The notes beneath the pieces are model-generated. The model made no database searches and was not told the DNA's origin. It was given only the letters and a program-made list of their open reading frames with translations. DNA of 64,000 nucleotides from Pseudogracilibacillus sp037072025 (GTDB lineage Bacteria; Bacillota; Bacilli; Bacillales; Amphibacillaceae), in contig NZ_JAXHDD010000014.1 of the NCBI RefSeq assembly GCF_037072025.1, positions 21,835 to 85,834 of the forward strand, in the 5' to 3' direction. Made by a program: the position numbers and the translations under genes. Positions within the stretch are counted from its first letter, which is position 1. Each line of letters begins with the position of its first letter. This document shows, piece by piece, positions 27,970 to 38,500 of the stretch.

Positions 27970-29142
27970 ATGAAAACGGGTGTAGCGAATGTGCCACTGC
28001 ACGGTGGATTTTGTCCGCCGTGGTTATTTAAAAAAATGCGGGATCTTGGTGCAACGATTATTGAAGTAATTGTAATGGAATATGGTACAACAGAAGTATT
28101 GAGAAGGCTGTCAGATCCTGTTTGGTTTCAGTCATTTGGTAGTGTATTAGGGTTTGATTGGCATTCATCGGGATTAACAACGGTCGTATGTGGGGCTCTT
28201 AAGGAAGGGCTTAGAGATGCTCAAGGGGAATTAGGTTTATTTCTTGTTGGGGGAAAAGGGAAAGCATCAAGGAAAACCCCAACTGAAATTATCGAAACAG
28301 GAGATAAATATGGTTTATCCAATGATTTATTCGCTTTACAGCAAACGAGCCGAACAGTGGCAAAAGTAGATTCCGCAGCGGTGCAGGATGGATACCAGCT
28401 ATACCATCATTTCCTTGTGTTTGATCGGGATGGAAATTGGACCGTCATCCAACAAGGAATGAACAGTAAAAATCGGTATGCTCGCCGATATCACTGGTTA
28501 AATGAAGACCTCACTGATTTCACAAGAGATCCGCATAAAGCAGTGTGTGGAACGAAGGAAAAACACGTACTTAATTTAGTTGCAGGAAAAAATGAGGCGA
28601 CTAGGCTTGCTTCGGTGGAAATTTGCCAAGAAAAGCCGGAAGAAATTAAAAAAGTATATAATGCAATTGTGGAACATAATGGAAAAACAAAACAGGTGCC
28701 TGAGCAATTAAGTCTCTTTGAAGATCCGGATGATGGTCGTTTAACGCACGAACAAGCCGGTTCGATTATTACGATGCCTCCTGAGCATCCAATTCCATCT
28801 CCACGTTATTTGGATAAAATGTTATATAAAATGTATGACCATCCGCCGGAAACATATCGACAGTTATTGGAGCGAAAAGGGGTCGGGCCAAGCACATTGC
28901 GCGCATTAGCTATGGTTGCAGAAGTGACACACGGTGCTCAACCGACGTTTCATGACCCAGTTCGGTATGCCTTCGCACATGGCGGGAAGGATAATTTTCC
29001 GTTTCCAGTCTCCCGTGAGGATGTGGATCACTCCCTGTCTGTATTGCAAACAGTGATTGAAAAGGGAAAAATGGGGGAAAAGGATAAATTAGAATCCCTC
29101 AGGAGACTTGCAAAACAACAAGAAAAACTCGTAACCAATTAA
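27970..29142 (+). CDS. DUF763-domain protein
   Basis: A 390-residue protein with the DUF763 signature near the start: TGVANVPLHGGFCPPWLF, followed by VEYGTTEVLRRLSDPVWFQSFG-like sequence. The C-terminal part has YRQLLERKGVGPSTLRALAMVAEVTHG, a helix-hairpin-helix-like DNA-binding motif. Proteins of this family are widespread in archaea and some bacteria; no function is established. ATG 27970 has GAGGTG upstream. It is transcribed alone and ends in a strong terminator. Confidence 0.85.
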   Translation: MKTGVANVPLHGGFCPPWLFKKMRDLGATIIEVIVMEYGTTEVLRRLSDPVWFQSFGSVLGFDWHSSGLTTVVCGALKEGLRDAQGELGLFLVGGKGKASRKTPTEIIETGDKYGLSNDLFALQQTSRTVAKVDSAAVQDGYQLYHHFLVFDRDGNWTVIQQGMNSKNRYARRYHWLNEDLTDFTRDPHKAVCGTKEKHVLNLVAGKNEATRLASVEICQEKPEEIKKVYNAIVEHNGKTKQVPEQLSLFEDPDDGRLTHEQAGSIITMPPEHPIPSPRYLDKMLYKMYDHPPETYRQLLERKGVGPSTLRALAMVAEVTHGAQPTFHDPVRYAFAHGGKDNFPFPVSREDVDHSLSVLQTVIEKGKMGEKDKLESLRRLAKQQEKLVTN

Positions 29143-29205
29143 ATGTACAATTTCATTCAAGTAATATTTTCAACCAAAGACAAATGAAAGTGATGGTTAA
29201 AAATT

Positions 29206-29250
29206 TAAAAAAGAAGTAATCACACTAGTCTGGATGATTACTTCTTTTAT
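29206..29250 (+). terminator. Rho-independent terminator after the DUF763 gene
   Basis: AAAAGAAGTAATCA pairs with TGATTACTTCTTTT around CACTAGTCTGGA, and the right arm ends in a T-rich stretch. Confidence 0.85.
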
Positions 29251-29571
29251 ACGTTGTATATAGTGGAACAAAAAGATCTTTATGTTTTTTTCTTTCATTA
29301 TTCAATTAAAAGTTCTGGGTGAACTCACTTATCAGTGGTTGGTTTTTGCCTTAGGATGTATTTGTATCGTTGCTTTTAATGCTTCCGCATAAGCTTTGAT
29401 GTTTAAAAAATTATTTCCAGCGGTAGAAGAAAAACTTGTATCTATCACTATCGCCAGCTGGGAAGTTTAAGGAATGGAAGTAATTAGTGCTACAATTAAA
29501 GCATAAAAGCAAAAAACTATGATTCGCTGTTTATTGACTAGACACTGTAAAAAAACATATACTTAAAATAC
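29251..29571 (+). other. Intergenic region with no recognised gene
   Basis: Short frames such as VEEKLVSITIASWEV at about 29420 may be relics of a gene, but I cannot name it. Stops interrupt every frame. Confidence 0.3.
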
Positions 29572-29583
29572 AGAAACCGTTTT
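29572..29583. promoter_or_regulatory. LacI-type operator candidate upstream of the YesL-like gene
   Basis: GAAACCGTTTTC differs by one base from a perfect GAAAACGGTTTC-type palindrome and shares the core GAAACCGNTTTC with three sites upstream of the binding-protein gene. The likely ligand is the LacI-family regulator at 34350-35351. Confidence 0.55.
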
Positions 29584-29711
29584 CTTTATATGAACAATAC
29601 TATTTTAAAATCCTCTAAAACTTCATTTAAATTGCATATTCAATACTTTTAAAACCTATTATTTGATGTAAAATTATTTTATTTTTCCTATATAGATAGG
29701 AGTAGAATTCT

Positions 29712-30302
29712 ATGTCTAAAACTGCTAAAATTACCGATTTGATTTTTGAATTGTTTCACTTACATTTTCAGTGGATTATATATACCTTAAAGGGGTTCGT
29801 CATTGCTGGATTATTTCCTTCTATAGCAGCTATCTTTGCTGTTATTCGGCATTGGCTGCTAAAAGGAAGAACAGAGATGCTTACCAAATTGTTCAAACAA
29901 TATTATGATGAAAATTTTAGGGTTGCTAATATTTTTGGATGGAGCGTTTTATTGATTACTCTTGTAGTTATTACAAATTTTATATATATGTCTTATTATC
30001 CCGAAAATATCCGCCTAATTATGTATGCTATCCTAGTATTTATGTCCATTATTTTGTTTATTATCTGGGTATATTTGTTCCCGACCATCGTTCACTATAA
30101 GTTATCTAATCATGATTTATTTCTTGTCATGTTAAAAACAGGATTTTCTTCTATATTAGGTCTGGTGTTACAAATCATTTTTATTGGGATCCTTCTTTTG
30201 ATTATATTTAGATTGCCTGCTCTTCTTCTCTTTTTTGGCTTAACACCATTAGCGTTTTTTCAAATGATGGTTAGTATAAAGATATTTAATAAATTGAATT
30301 AG
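29712..30302 (+). CDS. YesL-like (DUF624) membrane protein
   Basis: A 196-residue membrane protein with about five hydrophobic segments. The N-terminal pattern FHLHFQWIIYTLKGFVIAGLFPS and AVIRHWLLKGR is typical of DUF624 (YesL) proteins, which sit beside sugar ABC transporter genes in Bacillaceae. Their role is unknown but they may assist uptake. The gene is followed by three operator candidates and the sugar transporter. A second, broken copy of its first 190 bases lies at 47522. Confidence 0.78.
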   Translation: MSKTAKITDLIFELFHLHFQWIIYTLKGFVIAGLFPSIAAIFAVIRHWLLKGRTEMLTKLFKQYYDENFRVANIFGWSVLLITLVVITNFIYMSYYPENIRLIMYAILVFMSIILFIIWVYLFPTIVHYKLSNHDLFLVMLKTGFSSILGLVLQIIFIGILLLIIFRLPALLLFFGLTPLAFFQMMVSIKIFNKLN

Positions 30303-30341
30303 ATAAATTAAGTATTTATACACTTTAGGTCTTATATTATA

Positions 30342-30353
30342 GAAACCGATTTC
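30342..30353. promoter_or_regulatory. LacI-type operator candidate
   Basis: GAAACCGATTTC matches the core GAAACCGNTTTC shared with 29572 and 30447. It lies about 240 bases before the sugar-binding protein gene. Confidence 0.5.
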
Positions 30354-30420
30354 ATGGAAATGCCACCATCCACCCAAAATAATGGTTGATTTTTTGTTAT
30401 AAGTCTCTTATACTTTAATT

Positions 30421-30432
30421 GAAATCGCTTTC
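30421..30432. promoter_or_regulatory. LacI-type operator candidate
   Basis: GAAATCGCTTTC is a weaker match to the same core, 20-odd bases before the perfect palindrome at 30442. Two sites so close suggest paired binding. Confidence 0.45.
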
Positions 30433-30441
30433 TTAAAACGA

Positions 30442-30463
30442 TTTTGGAAACCGGTTTCCAAAA
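30442..30463. promoter_or_regulatory. Perfect 22-bp palindrome, main operator of the sugar operon
   Basis: The inner part is TTGGAAACCGGTTTCCAA, extended by TT and AA on the two sides to 22 bp. It is centred between 30452 and 30453, about 140 bases before the binding-protein start. The CCGG centre and perfect symmetry are typical of LacI-family operators. Confidence 0.7.
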
Positions 30464-30593
30464 AGGTGTTTGTTTTCCTGCTAGATCTTACTTATTAATT
30501 TATTTCCTGAAGGAGGTGCAGGGAGAGTAATCCGATTATAAATAGTTTTTGGAAGTTATTTGTTAGTCACTCAAAAATAAATATGGGGGTTTA

Positions 30594-31895
30594 ATGATGA
30601 AAAGTACGAAACGATTATTTACTTTATCACTAGTTCTGTTCTTAGCATTTTTCTTGGTTGCCTGCAGTAATGGGGATAAGGATGAATCAAGTAAAGGTGA
30701 TAAAAGTTCAGGTAAAGATATTACATTAAACTTTTGGACATTTGGTGCGACCGGGTATGAAGAACTAATAAAAGAGTATGAAAAAGAACATCCGAATGTG
30801 AAGGTTAAATTTAAAACCTCTGAGAATGCCGATCATCATGATTCTTTGTTTACTGCAATGTCTGCAGGAACTGGAGCGCCAGATATTGCTATGATTGAAG
30901 TTGATCAGTTAGATCGTTTTAAACAAGCTCAAGACCGTTTTGTTAATTTATTTGAGTATGGTGCTGAAGATATTCAAGATCGTTATCAGGATTGGGCTTG
31001 GAATACTGGACAAAGTGTAGAAGGAGATTTTATGTTTGGACTCCCGACTGACATCGGACCAAAAGCATTATATTATCGTACAGATGTGTTTGAAGAAGCG
31101 GGATTACCAACTGATCCGGACGAAGTTTCCACTTTAATAGATTCTCCTGAAGCGTTAAAAGATGCTGCGATAGCGGTTAAAGAGAAAACTGGGAAGCCAT
31201 TTGTAGACAGTATGGAGATGGCGTACAGAGCCTATCTAGATGCAGCGCCAGAAACCCATCTAAATCCTGAAGGTGAATTAATAGCCGATAAAGAAGGAAG
31301 CCTTGTGAAAAAAGCGTATGATTTTGCTGTAGAATTAAATGCAGAAGGCTTGGTTGGAAATTACGAAATGTGGACCCCAGAGTGGGCGAACGCAGTAAAT
31401 AATGGAGATTTTGCAGTAGAGCTAGGACCAGGTTGGCTAAAAGGCTGGATGGAAGGAAATGCTCCTGATGCATCAGGATTGTTCCGGGTTGCCACTTTAC
31501 CATCAGAATTTTCCGCAAACTGGGGCGGTTCATTCCTAACAGTTCCAGCAGAAACAGATCATCCTGAAGAAGCATATAAATTTATTGAATGGCTAACATC
31601 TCCTGAAAATCAACTAGAATCTTTCAAGAGTCATGGGTTATTCCCTTCTGCTCCAGAAGTATATGAAATGGATGAGTTTAAAACAAATGAAGATGAATTC
31701 TTCGGTGGACAGGTAACTTCTGTTGTGTTTGGTGAAGCAGCAAATGATATTACAGAAGCTGTCTATAAGGGCGAGAAATATGTATCCGTAAACAATGAAA
31801 TTCTCACTGCGCTTACAAACGTTCAAGAAGGTGCTGATCCAGATAAAGAATGGGATGAAGCTATACAACGCGCTGAGGACCTAGTAAGTCGATAA
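30594..31895 (+). CDS. Sugar ABC transporter substrate-binding lipoprotein
   Basis: A 433-residue extracellular binding protein. The signal peptide ends in the lipobox LVACS at about residue 24, followed by a lysine- and serine-rich linker. LNFWTFGATGYEELIKEYEKEHPNVKVKFKT is the start of the family-1 sugar-binding fold, and GPGWLKGWMEGN and GGSFLTVPAETDHPEEAYKFIEWL are typical. It feeds the two permeases downstream. ATG 30594 or the next ATG at 30597 could start it. The ligand may be a beta-glucan oligosaccharide, judged from the enzymes of the locus. Confidence 0.9.
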   Translation: MMKSTKRLFTLSLVLFLAFFLVACSNGDKDESSKGDKSSGKDITLNFWTFGATGYEELIKEYEKEHPNVKVKFKTSENADHHDSLFTAMSAGTGAPDIAMIEVDQLDRFKQAQDRFVNLFEYGAEDIQDRYQDWAWNTGQSVEGDFMFGLPTDIGPKALYYRTDVFEEAGLPTDPDEVSTLIDSPEALKDAAIAVKEKTGKPFVDSMEMAYRAYLDAAPETHLNPEGELIADKEGSLVKKAYDFAVELNAEGLVGNYEMWTPEWANAVNNGDFAVELGPGWLKGWMEGNAPDASGLFRVATLPSEFSANWGGSFLTVPAETDHPEEAYKFIEWLTSPENQLESFKSHGLFPSAPEVYEMDEFKTNEDEFFGGQVTSVVFGEAANDITEAVYKGEKYVSVNNEILTALTNVQEGADPDKEWDEAIQRAEDLVSR

Positions 31896-32000
31896 AGTAG
31901 GATTTTGTTCAGAGAAAAAACCAGCATGGCGGCTAGGGGCATGCCTCCACCATCTATCATGAAAAAGGTTTCTTTTGAAACTGCTTAATAACATAATCAG

Positions 32001-32244
32001 TCCTGTCTAGCTCCAGTGCTAAAGCCATAGCATATCTTTTTGGTGGGGCGAGCTTTAGCGCAGTCCCAAAACTTCGAGTTGCTCCACTAGGATAAAGAAG
32101 ACTTGCCGAACGAAGTGAGGCTTAGTCCACTTATACCCTTGCGGTGAAAGTTAACTTCGGTTCACTGACGTTACCGTGTTTCCTTTATCTCCGTTGCGAA
32201 GCACTCCAGTTTGTACGTTGCTAAACGGGCGCTTGCGCTTTTCT
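32001..32244. repeat. Bacillaceae intergenic repeat (TCTAGCTCCAG...GCGCTTGCGCTTTT type)
   Basis: The segment starts CCTGTCTAGCTCCAGTGC and ends GGGCGCTTGCGCTTTTC. These ends are familiar from intergenic repeats scattered in many Bacillus-related genomes. It sits between the binding-protein and permease genes, so it is transcribed within the operon. Function is unknown; it resembles a degenerate miniature element. Confidence 0.6.
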
Positions 32245-32312
32245 TAATTACTGAGGATATGGTGCTTTCTAGAAGTGCCATATCCAATTGTTTATAGAAA
32301 CGAGGTGGAAGA

Positions 32313-33260
32313 ATGGGATCGCTAAAAAAGAAACAAAAAAGTAATAAAAGATATTTATCTGAAGAGAAAAAGGATATGATATCAGGATATCTATACGTCT
32401 CACCGTTTTTTATTATTTTTATTTTAGTTGGTTTGTTTCCAACGTTATTTAGTTTTTATTTGGCATTTCAAAATTGGAATGGTTTTTCACCAATGGAATT
32501 CGCGGGATTTGATAATTTTAGAATTATCTTGACAGACTCGCTTTTTTGGAAGTCTGTATACAATACAATTATTATGGGACTATTAGGAACGGCACCTCAA
32601 TTAGTTGTTGGAATAATTTTAGCGTTTCTATTAAATCAAGCATTATTGCGTTTTAAACAATTTTATAGAGTTACAATTTTTATGCCCTATATCACATCAA
32701 TGGTCGCAGTTGCATTAGTATTCAGTGTTATCTTCAGTAATCAAGATTCTTCCATGGCGAATTATATAATAGGTCTATTTGGATTGGATCCAGTAAATTG
32801 GGCCACTTCGGAATGGGGTACTAAAATAGCGATCTCTCTTATGGTCTTTTGGAGATGGGTCGGATATAATACCATCATCTATCTTGCAGGGCTGCAGAGT
32901 ATTTCTAGTGAATTATATGAAGCTGCAACGATAGATGGAGCGAGTAAATTTCAGCAGTTAAGATATATTACAATGCCGCTTTTAAAACCATTTATTCTAT
33001 TAACTGTTTTCTTTTCTACAGTAGGGGCATTACAGTTATTTTCAGAGCCCACGGTATTTTTAGGTCAGAGTGCATTTACTAGAGATGAGGCTATGACGAT
33101 TGTAATGTATTTATATCGTGATGCTTTCAGACTACAGTCATTTGGTACTGCTTCAGCAACAGCTATTATTTTAGTTATCTTTATTGCCGTATTAGCAGCA
33201 ATAAATTTATATGTAACTTCCGGAATTGGCAGGAAGAGAAAAAGGGGTGTAAGTAAATGA
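32313..33260 (+). CDS. Sugar ABC transporter permease, MalF type
   Basis: A 315-residue permease with about six membrane segments, the first after a basic N-terminus at residues 27-47. The coupling loop ELYEAATIDGASKFQQLRYITMPLLKPF is the conserved EAA motif. It probably pairs with the next gene. GAGGTGGAAG precedes ATG 32313. No ATPase gene lies in the locus, so a shared MsmX-type ATPase encoded elsewhere is expected. Confidence 0.92.
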   Translation: MGSLKKKQKSNKRYLSEEKKDMISGYLYVSPFFIIFILVGLFPTLFSFYLAFQNWNGFSPMEFAGFDNFRIILTDSLFWKSVYNTIIMGLLGTAPQLVVGIILAFLLNQALLRFKQFYRVTIFMPYITSMVAVALVFSVIFSNQDSSMANYIIGLFGLDPVNWATSEWGTKIAISLMVFWRWVGYNTIIYLAGLQSISSELYEAATIDGASKFQQLRYITMPLLKPFILLTVFFSTVGALQLFSEPTVFLGQSAFTRDEAMTIVMYLYRDAFRLQSFGTASATAIILVIFIAVLAAINLYVTSGIGRKRKRGVSK

Positions 33261-34099
33261 AACAAATTGATATAAAAAGGTTTACATTAGGCAAGGTGTT
33301 GATGTACGCATTTTTATCCCTTGCATCTCTTTTATCCCTGTTTCCTTTTTACTGGATGTTTGTTATGGCGACACGCCCAAGCTCAGCATATAATTCAATA
33401 CCTCCTACGATAACACCTGGTAATATGTTAGTTGAGAACTTTCAAAAGGTATTACAGCAAATCGACTTCTTTGGTGCGATGTGGAATTCTTTCATTCTTT
33501 GTACCGTCGTAACGATAGTCGTGTTATTTATAAGTTCCTTAGCTGGCTTTGCATTTGCAAAGTTTAAATTTCCAGGGAAAAATGGACTTTTCATTGCAAT
33601 TTTATTAACAATGATTATACCACCTCAGTTAGGATTAATTCCGCAATATTTGATTATTGCGAAGGCTGGATTATTAGATACGCTGCAAGGAGTTATGATT
33701 TTATCGTTTTTAAATCCATTAGGAATATTTTTAATGAGACAATATATAAGTGAATCGATTTCAGATGAATTAATTGAAGCTGCGAAATTAGATGGAGCCT
33801 CCAATTTAAAAATTTATCGGAAAATTGTGCTTCCGATTATTCTCCCTGCTTTTGCAACATTAGGCATTATTGTATTTACCTCGGTTTGGGGAGAATTTTT
33901 ATGGCAGTTTACAGTATTACGAGATCCAGAAATGTATACGATACAGGTGGCTTTGGCTTCACTGAATAATACATTTAAAGTGGACTATGGTATGCTCTTG
34001 TCGGGTGTATTTTGGGCAACTATTCCATTGGTTATTATATTCCTTTTGTTCAACAAGCTATTTATAGCAAGTATTACGGATGGAGCTGTTAAATCATAA
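33257..34099 (+). CDS. Sugar ABC transporter permease, MalG type
   Basis: A 280-residue permease with MalG-like features: FPFYWMFVMATRP near the start and the coupling loop ELIEAAKLDGASNLKIYRKIVLPIILPA. It starts in the stop of the first permease (ATGA overlap). Together they form the transmembrane channel. It is followed by a MITE-like element and then the regulator. Confidence 0.92.
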   Translation: MKQIDIKRFTLGKVLMYAFLSLASLLSLFPFYWMFVMATRPSSAYNSIPPTITPGNMLVENFQKVLQQIDFFGAMWNSFILCTVVTIVVLFISSLAGFAFAKFKFPGKNGLFIAILLTMIIPPQLGLIPQYLIIAKAGLLDTLQGVMILSFLNPLGIFLMRQYISESISDELIEAAKLDGASNLKIYRKIVLPIILPAFATLGIIVFTSVWGEFLWQFTVLRDPEMYTIQVALASLNNTFKVDYGMLLSGVFWATIPLVIIFLLFNKLFIASITDGAVKS

Positions 34100-34105
34100 C
34101 TATGA

Positions 34106-34320
34106 GTGGATGTTCAAAAAGTCCGGTAAAAATGGCACTGCGAACTTCTGCGTTGGCTTGCTTTTCCGCTCCTCATGTACCCACTGACGTACATTCCGGT
34201 GCTCTAAGCTTCGCCGCCTTGAATTTCGACGAACAGGTTGTGCTAGTGTCGGCGCCCGAACAGGACGTTTCGACGTTAGCCGACCTAGGTCTTTTTTTAT
34301 CCACCTTTTGAACATACACT
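34106..34320. repeat. MITE-like element, copy 1
   Basis: The element has inverted ends: AGTGGATGTTCAAAA at 34106 and TTTTGAACATACACT ending at 34320. The inside shares GTCCGGTAAAAATG and CACTGCGAA with the copy at 35423. Short reading frames across it are not genes. It separates the second permease from the regulator. Confidence 0.65.
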
Positions 34321-34349
34321 ATAATTTTTCTTGGTATTGAGGGGATGAA

Positions 34350-35351
34350 ATGAAAATAACAATTAAAAATATTGCTGAATTAGCCGGTGTTTCACCATCA
34401 ACTGTTTCAAAAGTAATGAATAATTATAGTGGTGTTAGTGAAGAAACGAGAAAGGCTGTAATGGATGTGATCAAAGAAAATAAATATCAGCCCACATATA
34501 CGGCTAGAACACTAACTACCAAAAAGTCCAAGCTAATTGGTTTAATCTATGCAGGTGAGATAAATGTAGATTTCACCCATCCATTTTTTAATGAAGTTAT
34601 TACTTCCTTTAAAAAGACAATTGGAGCAATGGGCTATGATATTATCATGTTTTCAAATGAAAACTTTGAACATGGTGATGGTAGTTACTTAGCTAGATGT
34701 AATTATTATCATGTGGAAGGCTGTGTCATTATTGCAGGTGATGATATAGAAGAAGGTGTACAGGAACTAGTTAAAAGTGGAATTCCATGTGTTGGAATTG
34801 ATATTGAATTAACGGGTCCGAAAGTCAGCTATGTAATGACAGATAATGTAAATTTATCTACCAAAGTTGTTCAACAGTTATATTTGGATGGAATAAGAGA
34901 AATTGCATACATCGGTGGCATGAGGGACTCTGCTGTTGCTCGGAATAGAAAAATAGGTTTTGTGAATGCGATGAAACAGTTAGGGATGGAAATCAATAAG
35001 GATTGGATGCAATATGGTGATTTTTATGAAGAGAGTGGCTATATCGCAATGAAAAAGCTTTTAAATAAAAAGCCATATCCTAAAGCTGTTTTTGCAATTG
35101 CTGATTTAATGGCCTTTGGTGCGTTAAGAGCAATAGAGGAAGAAGGGCTTCGCGTGCCTCAAGATATTCGAATTATTGGTTGTGATGATATAAACGCATG
35201 TCGATATAGTAGCCCAAAGCTTTCCACCGTAAAGCAATATAAAGATAGATTAGGTAAATTAGCTGCAAATGTATTGAATGACTTAATATCTGGCAAAAAG
35301 CAAATAGAGCCAGTTTTGATTGACTCAAAGTTAATTATAAGAGAATCCTGA
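34350..35351 (+). CDS. LacI-family transcriptional regulator
   Basis: A 333-residue regulator. The N-terminal helix-turn-helix ITIKNIAELAGVSPSTVSKVMNNYSGVSEETR is diagnostic, followed by a hinge and a periplasmic-binding-protein-like sugar domain (IIMFSNENF, EGCVIIAGDD, AIADLMAFGALRAIEEEGLRVPQDIRIIGCDD). It probably represses the surrounding operon through the GAAACCGNTTTC sites at 29572-30463. GAGGGGATGAA precedes ATG 34350. MITE-like elements flank it on both sides. Confidence 0.93.
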   Translation: MKITIKNIAELAGVSPSTVSKVMNNYSGVSEETRKAVMDVIKENKYQPTYTARTLTTKKSKLIGLIYAGEINVDFTHPFFNEVITSFKKTIGAMGYDIIMFSNENFEHGDGSYLARCNYYHVEGCVIIAGDDIEEGVQELVKSGIPCVGIDIELTGPKVSYVMTDNVNLSTKVVQQLYLDGIREIAYIGGMRDSAVARNRKIGFVNAMKQLGMEINKDWMQYGDFYEESGYIAMKKLLNKKPYPKAVFAIADLMAFGALRAIEEEGLRVPQDIRIIGCDDINACRYSSPKLSTVKQYKDRLGKLAANVLNDLISGKKQIEPVLIDSKLIIRES

Positions 35352-35422
35352 TATCGCAGTAACAAGTGTAAAAGCCAAAATTAATAATGTAGGGCAAATA
35401 CAATAAATGAATGTATAAAAGA

Positions 35423-35579
35423 GGATGTTCAAAAAGTCCGGTAAAAATGACACTGCGAATTTCGCACGAATGCTTGTTTCTCCGCCGCTCATGTATCTAA
35501 ATGCATACATTCCGCTGCTCGAAACTGCGCCGCCTCGAACTTCTTGGTCCTTTTTATCCTCCTTTTTGAACACGCACTA
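35423..35579. repeat. MITE-like element, copy 2
   Basis: The ends are AGAGGATGTTCAAAAAG and CTTTTTGAACACGCACT. The second half (CATGTATCTAAATGCATACATTCCGCTGCTCGAA and CTTCTTGGTCCTTTTTATCC, given here as separate parts of one stretch) recurs almost exactly at 47414-47500. It lies between the regulator and the phosphorylase gene. Confidence 0.65.
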
Positions 35580-35595
35580 AAAGGGTGGCATTCTA

Positions 35596-38500
35596 ATGTG
35601 TAAAGTAACAGACAAAAATGAATTTATCATGGAAGACTTTCAGCGATTTCACCCCTTTTCAAGTTTTCTGCCAGGGATTGCTGGAGAAAATGGAATTCCG
35701 CTTTGGGCATTTTATGTTAACCGCGGACAAGCAATGGCGGGCTTTGGTATACGAGATAAAGATGCTTCCATTACAGAATTTTTTCCGGCAGATAAATCGT
35801 ATCAAATGGTTCCACTTCAAGGCTTTCGTACTTTTATAAAAGTGCGTACAAAGGATGGTCATTTTGTTTTCGAACCATTTTCATTTATTCGTGATAATGA
35901 AACAGTAAGTGAAAAATTAACAATAGCAGAAAATCATTTAGAACTTGATTATTATAACGAAAAGCGTGGGTTGACGTTGACTGTGGAATATTTTACCCTT
36001 CCTCAAGCTCCTTTGGCGGGTCTTGTAAGGGAAGTGCAATTAAAAAATATTCATAATGAGGCACTGGATATTGAAATAGTTGATGGTTTAGCAACTATTT
36101 TGCCTAGTGGTCTACCTCATGCTGCTTATAAGGAATTAGGAAATACTTTAAAAAGCTGGTTTGATGTGGAAACAGTAGATAATCAGTTTAATTTTTATCA
36201 TTTACGTGGAAGCACGGAGGATAGTGCTAGCGTTTCAGAAATACAGGAAGGAAACTTTTATGCTAGTTTAACTGTTATAAATGAGAAAGAAGAAATAGTC
36301 AAGCCACTGTACGATCGTGCGCTAATTTTTGGAAATGATCTTACGCTTCAGAACCCTGCAGCTTTTCATACGCAATCTATTTCTTCAATTAGAGAGGAAA
36401 AACAAGTGCCCACGAATAAAGTGTCAGGTGGCTTTACAACCTTAAACAATAAAATAGTGCCTGGGGATACACTTCGTATTGTATCTCTAATTGGTTATGG
36501 AGAAAATCGGGAAACAGTAAAAAAATTTATAGATGAAGATTTTCAATATGAAAAGATAGTTAAATATAAAAGTATTGCCAAAAATATCAGTAAAAAACTG
36601 ACTCGTGTTGTGGAAACGAAAACCGCCGAACCCTTATTTGATGCTTATGTTAAGCAAAACTATTTAGATAACGGATTACGTGGTGGATTTCCAGTACTTT
36701 TTGAAAATAAAGAAAGTCAAAATATATTTTATCTCTATTCCCGAAAGCATGGAGATTTAGAGCGAGATTACAATTTTTTCTCAATCAGTCCAACATTTTA
36801 TTCTCAAGGTAATGGAAATTATCGTGATATAAATCAAAATCGTCGTCTTGATGTCCTGTTTAATCCCAAAATAAAAGATTATAATATTAAGCATTTTATT
36901 AACTTAATTCAACTTGATGGCCATAATCCCCTTTTGGTTAAAGAAATCCGATATAGCTTAGATTCAAGTAAAATTGATTTCTCTAAATATGGAATATCAA
37001 AGCAGAACTGCAAGAAATTAATAGAGTTATTTTGCGCCCCCTATGCTCCTGGGGATGTTTTGAAGTTTGTAAGCGATCAGTCTATTCCCCTCTCCGTCTC
37101 ATTTGAATGCTTTTTAACCGATATACTTTCTGAAAGTGAAGAATCTTTAGAAGCAGAGCATGGAGAAGGTTTTTGGGTTGATCATTGGACATATAATTTG
37201 GATTTATTAGACAGTTTTTTAAAAATCTATCCAGATAAAACTAAGAGCTTATTTTTTAATACTCCGTATCGATTTTATGATAGTCCAGCTTTTGTCAATC
37301 CAAGAACAAAAAAGTATACATTAACAGAAAGTAAGCTTCGTCAGTACAATGCTGTTCAGGTTGATCACGAGAAACAGAAGAAACAAGAAGTGATGAAACA
37401 GCAATGGGTTAGAGGTCTTTACGGCAAGGGAAATATTTATGAAACAAACCTATTCTCTAAACTATTTTTACTTGTCGCAATAAAGACTTCTACAATTGCG
37501 CCGTTTGGATTAGGAATTGAAATGGAGGCCGGAAAGCCGGGATGGAATGATGCTTTAAATGGATTACCCGGGATGCTTGGTGCTAGCACATCGGAGTTGT
37601 ATGAATTGAAAAGGCTTTTATTACAGCTGCAACGTATTTCTGATGTTTCAGTAGAAAAAGTAATTCTTCCTGAAGAAGCACGTGAATTAATAAATGGTTT
37701 GGAAATGCTCATTTGTCAATCTGATAAAAGTACGATGGAAGAGGAAGTAAAATACTGGAATGAAGTAACAGCTTTAAGAGAAGCATATCGTTCTTCGATA
37801 AAAAATGGTATTAGTGGGAAAAGCATGGAGTTACCGATAAAAGAGGCAATGAAGATAGTAGATGTTTTTCTTCAGCAAGTAGATCATGCATTAAAAAAAG
37901 TTGAAAGGTACACAAAACAAGGGCTTATACCGACATATTTTTATTTTGAAGCAGAAGTAGATAGCAAGAGTCCTTTTAAAGTTAATGAATGTAAACCACA
38001 TGCAGTGACTCCATTTTTAGAAGGGATAGTTAAAAAGCTAAAGCTAAGTAATTCAGTAGAGGAAGCTAAAAGGATATATGAAGCTGTTCGCCAATCAGAT
38101 ATTTTTGACAAAAAATTAGGTATGTATAAAACTAGTATGTCTATTGCTGATGAACCAATTGAACTTGGCAGAGCTAAATTTTTCACACCGGGTTGGCTCG
38201 AAAATGAATCTATATTTATGCATATGGAATATAAATATTTGTTGGAGGTATTAAATAAAGGCTTAGCAGAGCAATTCTTTGAAGATATGAAAACTTGCTT
38301 CGTACCTTTTATGGATCCTTCAATATATGGTAGAAGTATTTTAGAGAATTCATCATTTATCGCTAGTAGCGCGAACCCAGATGCATCAATTCATGGAAAA
38401 GGATTTGTTGCGCGATTGAGTGGCTCGACTGTTGAGTTTTTAAATATGTGGGTGACTATGTTCATTGGTAAACAACCTTTTGCGTATGATAGGCAGAATG

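Noticed and set aside
34100..34315. Small ORFs on both strands between permease and regulator genes
   Set aside because: They lie in a MITE-like repeat and share no protein family.
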